From Opitutaceae bacterium (lineage in GTDB: Bacteria; Verrucomicrobiota; Verrucomicrobiia; Opitutales; Opitutaceae), in NCBI GenBank assembly GCA_005786775.1, contig SYDD01000224.1, forward strand, positions 1-20,078: a stretch of DNA of 20,078 nucleotides, read 5' to 3'. The notes below the pieces were generated by a model. The model was given only the letters and a program-made list of their open reading frames with translations, had not been told where the DNA came from and ran no database searches. This document shows positions 13,780-20,078 of the stretch, in pieces. Position 1 is the first letter of the stretch, and every line of letters starts with the position of its first letter. The translations under genes and the position numbers were made by a program.

Positions 13780-14477
13780 GACGGGCCTTCGCCGGAGCGG
13801 AGCTGGTAACCGACGCCCCGGTGCGTCCGGAGCAACCCGGCGCCGCCAACCCCATCGAGGGCGGTGCGCAGCGTGAACACGTGGGAACGGAGGGCGTCGC
13901 TGCCCGGCGGCTCGTCCCCCCACAATTCGCGCTCCAGTTCCGCGCGGGGCACGACCGCGGGGGAACAGCGCAGCAGGATTTCCAGGATGGAGAAACCCAT
14001 CCTGGTCACCTCCACGGGGCGGCCGGCGTGCCGGACCTCCCGGGTGGCGGGATCGAGCTCCAGGCCCGCGCACCGCAGGACACCGCCACCCACCGCGGTG
14101 CCCGACCGGCGGATTAGGGCCGTCAAGCGCGCCTCCAGCTCCGTGGGGGCGAAGGGTTTCACAAGGTAATCATCGACCCCCGCCGCGAAGCCCTCGAGCC
14201 GCTCCGGGAGGCTATCGGCGGCGGTGAGCATCAGGATCGGGATGGCCGCCAGCGGGCCCGAACGCAGGGCGCGGCAGACGGCGAGGCCATCCATCCCCGG
14301 CATCGTGCGATCGAGGATGATAACCGCGGGGCGGTCCGCCGCGGCCAGGCGCAGGGCCAGCGCCCCGTGGCGCGCGTGCGCGACCTGCCAGCCCCGGCGG
14401 GCGAGGAAATCCCCGATCCCCTCCGCGAGGTCCAGATCGTCCTCGACGAGCAGCAGGCGTTGGCCGGACGAACCCAT
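13776..14477 (-). CDS. OmpR/PhoB-family response regulator
   Basis: A 233-residue transcription factor. The receiver domain starts RLLLVEDDLDLAEGIGDFLA, with acidic residues E12, D13 and D14, the phospho-acceptor D56 (IILDRTMPGMDG), T85 (MLTAAD) and K107 (VKPFAPTELEAR), so all key residues are present. The C-terminal winged-helix DNA-binding domain contains HVFTLRTALDGVGGAGLLRT and ends RGVGYQLRSGEGPS. It lies 22 bp downstream of the outer-membrane protein gene and overlaps the kinase start by four bases, so the three genes form one operon. Proteins of this family bind tandem direct half-sites spaced 11 bp. Such a repeat lies upstream of the operon at 15306-15326, so autoregulation is likely. 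Since the partner kinase lacks its His, the phosphate source is an open question. Confidence 0.95.
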   Translation of the reverse strand: MGSSGQRLLLVEDDLDLAEGIGDFLARRGWQVAHARHGALALRLAAADRPAVIILDRTMPGMDGLAVCRALRSGPLAAIPILMLTAADSLPERLEGFAAGVDDYLVKPFAPTELEARLTALIRRSGTAVGGGVLRCAGLELDPATREVRHAGRPVEVTRMGFSILEILLRCSPAVVPRAELERELWGDEPPGSDALRSHVFTLRTALDGVGGAGLLRTHRGVGYQLRSGEGPS

Positions 14478-14499
14478 CCCCGCAGGAAACCGATGTGGC

Positions 14500-15198
14500 T
14501 CAGAAAGACCAGCGCAGGCCGGCGAGCAGCCCCCAGGCGTCGTAGGCGATCCGTAACCGGCGGCCGCCCGGACCCTGCAGTTCCCGCTCCCCCGCCGCCA
14601 CCGCGCGGCCCTCGAGAAAGATCTCCGCGCGGGCGGCGAGGGGCCGTTTCAAGCCGAGGCTCCATTGCCACGCCGGAAAGGATCCGGACTCGAAGCCGCC
14701 GCCATCCGGGCCTTGCAGATCGAGATCGAGTTCCTGGATCCAGCCGAAGCCCAGACCCGCGTACGGCTCGATCCCCTGCCACGAGAAGCGCGGGCCGGCA
14801 GTGTACGTCGCGCTGAGGAAGAGGCTGTTCGAGGCGACGTCTCCGCGCGTGAACCGGCGGTCTCCCGCGTCGAGGGAACCCAGCTCGTTCTTCCGGTAAA
14901 ACCACTCGCCCGCGACGGTCCAGTTCGCGCCAAAGCGCCGGCCCACCGCGCCGCGCAGGAACGGCCCATCCTTGAAGTCACCCTCGTAGGTGCGACCGCC
15001 CAGGGTGACGTCCCCGGCCGGGATCACGCTGAGGCCGGCGGAAAACTCGGCGAACCAGAGCGAGGGAGGGGCGGCGGAGGTGACCGGTTCCGCGGCCGCG
15101 GCCGCCCGCAGGGGGGAGGTCACAACAAACAGGGCGGCCAGGCAAAGCGCGGCCGGCAGCATCCGGTCACGCGAGGAAGATACGGGGAGGAGGTGCAT
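14500..15198 (-). CDS. Outer-membrane beta-barrel protein
   Basis: A 232-residue protein with a signal peptide (MLPAALCLAALFVVTSPLRAAAAAEP, cleaved after an AAA stretch). The mature part has alternating amphipathic strands rich in aromatic residues: LWFAEFSAGLSVI, WTVAGEWFYRKNEL, SLFLSATYTAGPRF, GIEPYAGLGFGWI, WQWSLGLKRPL. It ends in GLLAGLRWSF, with the C-terminal phenylalanine that the BAM complex recognises. This fits a small OmpA/OmpW-like or opacity-like barrel of about eight to ten strands. The ATG at 15198 is chosen because GGAG lies seven bases upstream; another Met 12 codons later is possible. The gene is first in the operon with the response regulator and kinase, so the barrel may be the regulated output or part of the signal path. 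No specific function can be assigned. Confidence 0.85.
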   Translation of the reverse strand: MHLLPVSSSRDRMLPAALCLAALFVVTSPLRAAAAAEPVTSAAPPSLWFAEFSAGLSVIPAGDVTLGGRTYEGDFKDGPFLRGAVGRRFGANWTVAGEWFYRKNELGSLDAGDRRFTRGDVASNSLFLSATYTAGPRFSWQGIEPYAGLGFGWIQELDLDLQGPDGGGFESGSFPAWQWSLGLKRPLAARAEIFLEGRAVAAGERELQGPGGRRLRIAYDAWGLLAGLRWSF

Positions 15199-15305
15199 CG
15201 AGGATCTCCGCCCGCTGCCGGGGAGCCCCGGGAAGGAGGGCTCCACGATTTGGGAATGGTCCTGAAACCGGCAGGGAGAGGAGGCCGGCACGCTACCAAT
15301 CGCCG

Positions 15306-15326
15306 CGTGAAGGGAACGTGAAGGGA
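15306..15326 (-). promoter_or_regulatory. Predicted OmpR/PhoB-type operator upstream of the barrel-TCS operon
   Basis: CGTGAAGGGA occurs at 15306-15315 and again, perfectly, at 15317-15326 (plus-strand reading; TCCCTTCACG in operon direction). The start-to-start spacing is 11 bp, the classic geometry for winged-helix regulators of the OmpR/PhoB type, one of which is encoded in the operon. A weak -10-like TAGCGT (15295-15290, minus strand) lies ten bases downstream of the repeat, the distance seen in activated pho-type promoters. Binding is inferred, not shown. Confidence 0.6.
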
Positions 15327-15401
15327 CGGTCGGAAAAGCGTAAGATTTTTCGCCCGCCGACGAGCCCCTGGCGCCTCATGTGGCCGTCCCGCTGCCCCTG
15401 C

Positions 15402-15800
15402 TCACGCGGTCGCGGCCGAGGGCTGCACCAGATCCCAACGGTTGCCCCAGCAATCGACGAAGACCGCGACCCGGCCATAGGGCTCGTCCCGCGGGTTCTC
15501 CTCAAAACGCACCCCGCCCGCGAGCAGCCGGGCGTGCTCCGCCGCGAAATCCTCCGTGTGGAGGAACAGCCAGACCCGTCCCCCACCCTGCCCGCCGATG
15601 AGCGCCCGCTGGGCCGGGGTGCTCGCCTGCGCCAGCAACAACGCCCCGCCCGCGCCCGGGGGCGCCACGACCACCCAGCGCTTGGCCGCGGAGAGGCGTT
15701 CGTCCGCCCGCACCGCGAACCCCAGCACCCGCGTGAAGTAGGCGATGGCCCGGTCGTAGTCGTCGATCAGGAGCGTGGTGTAGGCGAGGCGGGACGGCAT
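15402..15800 (-). CDS. VOC-fold (glyoxalase/bleomycin resistance-like) protein
   Basis: A 132-residue protein of the vicinal oxygen chelate superfamily. It starts with the beta-alpha pattern LAYTTLLIDDYDRAIAYFTRVLGF and ends VFVDCWGNRWDLVQPSAA, the typical two-module VOC arrangement in one chain. The superfamily includes glyoxalases, dioxygenases and drug-binding proteins. The usual C-terminal metal-binding Glu is Asp here and the N-terminal ligand is not obvious, so I do not assign an activity. I prefer the ATG at 15800, which puts the first VOC strand near the start. A TTG at 15836 overlapping the stop of the LarA-like gene (TTGA) would add 12 residues and give translational coupling. It is the last gene of the sulfatase cluster. 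Confidence 0.85.
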   Translation of the reverse strand: MPSRLAYTTLLIDDYDRAIAYFTRVLGFAVRADERLSAAKRWVVVAPPGAGGALLLAQASTPAQRALIGGQGGGRVWLFLHTEDFAAEHARLLAGGVRFEENPRDEPYGRVAVFVDCWGNRWDLVQPSAATA

Positions 15801-15832
15801 TCGCGGAAGCGGATCCCGGCGGGCGACCAGAT

Positions 15833-17122
15833 TCAAGCCACGTCCGCGCCGTCCGGCTCGTCCCGCAGGGAACCTTCCGCATCAAAGATCCACTCCCGCG
15901 GCGGGCCGCTGAACGCGAGCCCGGGCCGGCCCTCGACCTCGGGCCACAACGCGGCGGAAACCTCGAGGCGGGCGACCGAGAGCGTGTCGGCGATGCGTAC
16001 GACCCGCGGTTGCTCGCCCGCCCGCAGCGCCAGCGCCCCGAGGGTCCGCCCGATCGCCTCGCGGTCATCCGCGAACCACAGCGGCACCTTGGCCGACTGC
16101 GGCGCCATCGCGGTCAGGGCGTTCATCGCCATCGCCTGCTGATCCAGGCTGCGGACCACGCGGGCCGTGGTGACGTCCGCCAGCCCGATGCCCACGCCGT
16201 TGCCGTGCGTCTCGGGCGTGAGTCCCCGGACGAAGATGCGCCGGATGAAGGGCGCCGGCCGGCCCTCCCGCGCCAGCGACGCGGAGTACCCGTGCACCGA
16301 GCGGTTGATCACGTTGGTGTCCATCCCGGTCCCGCTGATGTTCTTGCCGATGCGGTCGACCACCAGGAGGTCGATCTCCTCGAACGGCAGCAACGGCAGC
16401 AGGCGGCGGGCGTCCGCCAGCAACCCGGGTTCCACCATCTCGAAGTCCGCGGCGCGGACGCCCGTCACCTGCGCGGTCGCGTGGTGCTGGTTCTCGAGCA
16501 CGGCCAGCCCGCCGATCAGCGGGGTCGCGTCGCGCAGCACCCGCCAGATCCCACGGATCGCCTGCTCGTGGCCAATGCGGCAGGCGGCGTCGTGCATCGC
16601 CGAGGCGCCCGCCTGCTTCCCGAGGCCCACGACGGTCATCTTGATGAGGCCGCTGCCGAGCGTGGCACTGAAGAAGTCGGTGTGGGGCTTCACCCGGTTC
16701 AGCAGCACGATCGCGTCGGCCGCGAGGGCCTCCACGCTGCAGTAGGCCGGCACCCCCTCGGCCGAGACGCCGACCTGCCGCACCTCGAGGGAGGGGCGTA
16801 TCGGGACGCCCAGCGCGGCCTCCGTGACGCCGTAACTGGCGAGGAGCTGCAACTGGCCCTCCGGCGTCGCGCCGCCGTGGCTGCCCATCGCGGGAAACAG
16901 GAAGGGCTTGACGCCATACCCCCGCAGCCCGGCGACCAGCAACGCGACGAGGCGGGCGAGCCCGGTGATGCCGCGGCTGCCGACCCCGACGGCCACGGTC
17001 GAGCCGGGGCGCAACGCGGGCCGCAGGCGTTCGAGCCCGGCGGCGACGGCCGCGGGCAGATCGAGGGGCGCGGAGGGCGGGAAGACCTGCCGCACCCGGC
17101 GCATCAGGGGCAGCGGGGACAT
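15833..17122 (-). CDS. LarA-like (lactate racemase domain/DUF2088-type) protein
   Basis: A 429-residue protein resembling the nickel-pincer racemase LarA and the wider DUF2088 family. Segments seen are VGVGSRGITGLARLVALLV (around residue 48), MGSHGGATPEG (79-89), LLNRVKPHTDFFSATLGSGL followed by IKMTVVGLGK, and GKNISGTGMDTNVINR. H82, H147 and K161 are candidates for the two catalytic histidines and the cofactor-linked lysine of LarA; this is inference by motif order. LarA homologues act on various 2-hydroxy acids or sugar acids, and the cofactor needs LarB, LarC and LarE, none of which are in the window. The ATG at 17122 starts MSPLPLMRRVRQVFPPSAP. It lies 61 bp after the second sulfatase gene on the same strand, so a role in the same catabolic route is plausible but unproven. 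Confidence 0.75.
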   Translation of the reverse strand: MSPLPLMRRVRQVFPPSAPLDLPAAVAAGLERLRPALRPGSTVAVGVGSRGITGLARLVALLVAGLRGYGVKPFLFPAMGSHGGATPEGQLQLLASYGVTEAALGVPIRPSLEVRQVGVSAEGVPAYCSVEALAADAIVLLNRVKPHTDFFSATLGSGLIKMTVVGLGKQAGASAMHDAACRIGHEQAIRGIWRVLRDATPLIGGLAVLENQHHATAQVTGVRAADFEMVEPGLLADARRLLPLLPFEEIDLLVVDRIGKNISGTGMDTNVINRSVHGYSASLAREGRPAPFIRRIFVRGLTPETHGNGVGIGLADVTTARVVRSLDQQAMAMNALTAMAPQSAKVPLWFADDREAIGRTLGALALRAGEQPRVVRIADTLSVARLEVSAALWPEVEGRPGLAFSGPPREWIFDAEGSLRDEPDGADVA

Positions 17123-17183
17123 AACTCACCACGGCGCGGAGCGGCGCCCGAGGCAAGCCCGGGGCGCGGCCCGCCCGCCAAGC

Positions 17184-18629
17184 TCAGCCCTTGCGTTTGG
17201 GCGCGGGGCGGTAGGCGGCGCCGAGGTCCGGCGGCAGTTGGCGGTGCCAAGCGAGCACCGCGGCCCGCAGGCGCGCGACCTCGACCGGGAAATCCGCGGC
17301 CCGGTCGCGGCTCTCCGCCGGATCGGCCTCAAGGTCGTAGAGCTCCGCCCGCGACCCATCGTACTCGCAGAGCAGCTTCCAGCGGCCGTCGCGCACGGCG
17401 AGGTCCGGCAGGTCCGCGACCCCGGAGAACGTGTTCCGGTCCGGCGGGCGGCGGAAGAAGAGCGGGCGGCCGCGGCCGGTGTCCGCGCGGCCGAGCAACG
17501 TGGCGGAAACGTCCACGCCATCGAGCACGTGTTCCGCGGGCGCGGTGGCCCCGGCGAGCGCGAGGAGGCTGGGCGCGAGGTCGATGGAGGCGAGCACGGC
17601 GGCGCGGTTGACCGATCCCGTGCGGGACGGGGTGACGAGCCCGGGGCCCCAGACGATGAGCGGCGAACGCACGCCGCCCTCGTACAGCATCGCCTTGCTG
17701 CCGCGGAGGCCGCCGGAGGAGCCGGCGCCGAACTCGGGGCCGTTGTCCGAGCAAAGGACGACCAGGGTCTGGTCGCGCCAATCGGGGCGGGCGCGGAGGG
17801 CGCTGAAGAATTCCCCGAGCTGCGCGTCAAGTTCCTCGATCACGCCCCGGTAGAGGGCCTCCTTGGACCCGTCCCCCCGGCGCGCCCGCGAGGGGAAAAA
17901 GGGGGAATGCGGATCATCCGGCCAGAGATTCAGGAAGAAGGGCCGGCCGGCGCGCGTGGCCGCGTCCATAAATGTGAGCGCCGCGGAGACGAACGCCGGG
18001 GTGACTTCGGGGCGGGGCCGCCAGGCGACCTCGCCCTGGCCGAGAGCGTCGGAGCCGAGGGCGTGCCGGCGGGGCGGGTTACCGTCAAAGGCATCCAGCA
18101 GAGGCAGCACCCGGGGGCCGAGACCCTCAAAGTTCACCAGCGAGGCCTCAAAGCCAAAGGCCGCCGGCAGCGGGGCGTCGCCCACGTCGCGCTGGCCGCC
18201 GAGGTGCCATTTCCCGAAGTGGCCCGTGGCATAACCGGCGGCGCGGAGCTGGCGCGCAAGGGAGGGCGCGCGGGGATCGAGCCAGTCGGCCATCCCACGG
18301 GCGGCGTTCTCGGCGCGGTTGTTCAGGAAGGAGGAGATGCGCCACCGCTGCGGGTACTGGCCGGTGATGATTCCCGTGCGCGAGGGTGAGCAGATGGGAG
18401 AGGCGACGTAGAACTGCTCGAAGCGCAGGCCCTCGCGGGCGAGGCGGTCGATGTGGGGCGTGCGCGCGGTCTGGTTGCCAAAGCAGGAGAAGTCGCCCCA
18501 GCCGAGGTCATCGAGCAGGATCACCACGACGTTCGGGGAGCGGGGCTCCGCGGCCGCGGCGGTAGCGGCCACGGCGAGCGCGAGCCCCAGCCACAGGAGG
18601 CGAAAGGCGTGGCGGCGGACGGGACTCAT
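17184..18629 (-). CDS. Type I (formylglycine-dependent) sulfatase
   Basis: A 481-residue secreted hydrolase of sulfate esters. The signal peptide covers about residues 1-27 (ending AATAAAAEP). Metal-site residues DDLGWGD are at 40-46. The maturation motif is C80-SPSRTGIITGQYP; C80 must be converted to formylglycine by a maturation enzyme that is not encoded here. GHFGKWHLGG and VVLCSDNGPEFG carry further active-site residues. All expected catalytic positions look present. Its ATG overlaps the stop of the upstream sulfatase (ATGA, 18626-18629), so the two are translationally coupled and probably act on the same sulfated glycan in the periplasm or outside. Substrate and position specificity cannot be inferred. 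Confidence 0.95.
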   Translation of the reverse strand: MSPVRRHAFRLLWLGLALAVAATAAAAEPRSPNVVVILLDDLGWGDFSCFGNQTARTPHIDRLAREGLRFEQFYVASPICSPSRTGIITGQYPQRWRISSFLNNRAENAARGMADWLDPRAPSLARQLRAAGYATGHFGKWHLGGQRDVGDAPLPAAFGFEASLVNFEGLGPRVLPLLDAFDGNPPRRHALGSDALGQGEVAWRPRPEVTPAFVSAALTFMDAATRAGRPFFLNLWPDDPHSPFFPSRARRGDGSKEALYRGVIEELDAQLGEFFSALRARPDWRDQTLVVLCSDNGPEFGAGSSGGLRGSKAMLYEGGVRSPLIVWGPGLVTPSRTGSVNRAAVLASIDLAPSLLALAGATAPAEHVLDGVDVSATLLGRADTGRGRPLFFRRPPDRNTFSGVADLPDLAVRDGRWKLLCEYDGSRAELYDLEADPAESRDRAADFPVEVARLRAAVLAWHRQLPPDLGAAYRPAPKRKG

Positions 18630-20029
18630 TTGGCGCCTTGGGCCTTCTGCTTGCCGGCCGGGGACTGGCGCTCGGGGGAGCGACGATCGAGGGGCCAGCG
18701 GGGATCGGGGGTGTGCTCGGAGCGAAGGATGCCCTCCGCGCGTGCAACGAGGTCGGGGCGGGTCGCGGCGAGGTTGGCGCGTTCCCCCGGATCGCGGGCG
18801 AGGTCGTAGAGTTCAAGCGGCTGGTCGTGGCCGTTGCGGACGGCCTTCCAGTCGCCGAAACGCGCGGCCTGCAGCGGGCGTTGCTCGTGCAGTTCCCAAT
18901 AAAAGAAATCGCGGCGCGGCGCGGGTCCGCCGCGGAGAAATTCCACGAGCGAGCGGCCATCCGTGCGGTGATCGGCAGGCAGCCGCACACCGGCGAGTTC
19001 CGTGGCCGTGGGCAGGAAATCCCAGAAGGCCCAGGGCTCGTCCGTGACGCGGCCGGCAGGGATGACGCCGGGCCAGCGGGCGAGCGCGGCCTGGCGCAGG
19101 GCGCCCTCGTAGAGTCCCCGCTTGTAGCCGCGGAGGCCGTTGCTCGCCTGGTTGAAGAGACGGCCGATCTCGGAGTCCGGATCGAAGGACGAGCCGTTGT
19201 CGCCGGCGGTCATCACGAGGGTGCGGCCCTCGAGCCCGAGCTCGGCGAGGAGGTCGAGCAACTGGCCGATGTCGCGGTCAAGCCGCGTGACCATCGCGGC
19301 GTAGGCCTTCTGCTGGGCCGTCCAGGGCTCGCGGGCGTAGTCCCCGAGCTCGTTGATCTCAAAGCGGCCGTGCGGGAGCGTGATCGCGTAATAGAGGAAG
19401 AAAGGACGATCCCGCTGGGCGCGGACCCAGCGCAGGACATTCTCCTGGATCAGGTCCTGGGCGTACACGGGGCCGAGGCCCGTGCCGTTGTTGCCCGGCA
19501 GCTCGAAGCGGCGGTCATCGCGGTAGAGGTAGGTCGGGAAGTAGGAATGGGCGTGGCGCTGGCAATTGTAGCCGAAGAAATGGTCGAAGCCCTTCCGGAG
19601 GGGGCTGCCGGAGGTGTCGAACATCCCCATCCCCCACTTGCCCATCGCGGCCGTGGCGTAGCCCGCGCGGCGCAGGAGCTCGGCGACGGTGGGCGTGGTG
19701 GCTGGAAGGGGCAACTGACCCTCGGGCTGAACCTCCCAGTTGCCGCGGATCGGGGAGTGTCCGGTATGGAGCCCGGTGAGCAGCGAGGCGCGCGAGGGCG
19801 CGCAGACGGTGGTGCCGGAGTAGGCCTGGGTGTAGCGCGTGCCCTCGCGGGCCATCCGGTCGAGCCGCGGGGTGCGGATCAGCCGCTGGCCGTAGACGCC
19901 GAGATCCCCCTGGGCGAGGTCGTCGCTGAGGATGAAGATGAGGTTGGGGGGAGGCGCGGCGGAGCGCAGCGGCGCGGCCGCGAACGCCAGGAGGGCCAGC
20001 AGGGAGAGGACGCGGGGGAAGCGGGGCAT
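18626..20029 (-). CDS. Type I sulfatase, distinct subfamily (S1_16-like pattern)
   Basis: A 467-residue secreted sulfatase. The signal peptide is about residues 1-24 (LSLLALLAFAAAPLRSAA). It has SDDLAQGDLGVYG at 35-47 and the formylglycine motif C76-APSRASLLTGLHTGH. Instead of the common GKWHLG it has GKWGMG, followed by GFDHFFGYNCQRHAHSYFP. This combination recalls the S1_16 sulfatase subfamily as I remember it; the subfamily label is tentative. TAGDNGSSFD supplies the second Asp-Asn pair of the metal site. It is the first gene of the sulfatase operon in the window and couples to the next sulfatase by an ATGA overlap. Its promoter would lie in the last 49 bases or beyond the right edge. Confidence 0.93.
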   Translation of the reverse strand: MPRFPRVLSLLALLAFAAAPLRSAAPPPNLIFILSDDLAQGDLGVYGQRLIRTPRLDRMAREGTRYTQAYSGTTVCAPSRASLLTGLHTGHSPIRGNWEVQPEGQLPLPATTPTVAELLRRAGYATAAMGKWGMGMFDTSGSPLRKGFDHFFGYNCQRHAHSYFPTYLYRDDRRFELPGNNGTGLGPVYAQDLIQENVLRWVRAQRDRPFFLYYAITLPHGRFEINELGDYAREPWTAQQKAYAAMVTRLDRDIGQLLDLLAELGLEGRTLVMTAGDNGSSFDPDSEIGRLFNQASNGLRGYKRGLYEGALRQAALARWPGVIPAGRVTDEPWAFWDFLPTATELAGVRLPADHRTDGRSLVEFLRGGPAPRRDFFYWELHEQRPLQAARFGDWKAVRNGHDQPLELYDLARDPGERANLAATRPDLVARAEGILRSEHTPDPRWPLDRRSPERQSPAGKQKAQGAK

Positions 20030-20078
20030 CGCCGGGAGCCAAGCACGCGCCGCCCGGCCTTGGCCAGCCCGCCCTTGC

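Noticed and set aside
13780..14073. N-terminal extension of the sensor kinase into the response regulator gene
   Set aside because: The regulator's DNA-binding domain is clearly encoded there in another frame, and the GTGA overlap gives a natural start at 13779.

Overview
This is a GC-rich bacterial window whose gene content fits a Verrucomicrobiota member, probably Opitutaceae-like. The reasons are the serS-tilS-ftsH gene order, the FtsH N-terminus, a Tat-exported Gfo/Idh/MocA oxidoreductase, a GMC dehydrogenase with a gluconate-2-dehydrogenase-subunit-3 partner, and a sulfatase pair. This assignment is inference from gene content; no rRNA is present.

Positions 1-3539 (minus strand) hold a compact housekeeping run, in transcription order: a glycosyltransferase family 9/heptosyltransferase-like gene, serS, tilS (overlapping serS) and the 5' end of ftsH, which runs off the left edge. 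Positions 3621-7747 (minus) hold a Tat-exported Gfo/Idh/MocA oxidoreductase and the helicase hrpB. Divergent from hrpB, 7893-10147 (plus) encodes a two-subunit periplasmic dehydrogenase: a GMC flavoprotein with a Cys-rich segment, and a Tat-signal small subunit that probably carries it across the membrane.

Positions 10148-12423 form an islet unlike the rest. It starts with a probable toxin-antitoxin pair (degenerate Phd-like antitoxin plus PIN ribonuclease toxin). A palindrome cluster follows, then about 0.8 kb without a credible protein that folds into a dense series of strong hairpins, several with GNRA loops, and ends in a textbook intrinsic terminator at 11948-11986. I read this as a large structured non-coding RNA of a family I cannot name. 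Behind it is a 97-bp inverted array of three plus three 11-bp-phased CTTCGG repeats.

Positions 12424-15198 (minus) encode an outer-membrane beta-barrel protein, an OmpR-type response regulator and a sensor kinase in one operon. A perfect 10-bp direct repeat with 11-bp spacing lies upstream, as expected for an OmpR/PhoB-type operator. The kinase has proline where the phospho-accepting histidine should be. Positions 15402-20029 (minus) hold two translationally coupled sulfatases, a LarA-like (DUF2088-type) protein and a small VOC-fold protein. Most coding sequence is on the minus strand; long open frames on the opposite strand are by-products of high GC.

The strongest candidates for something undescribed are the large RNA at about 11150-11987, the phased inverted array at 12142-12238, and the His-to-Pro sensor kinase with its predicted operator.
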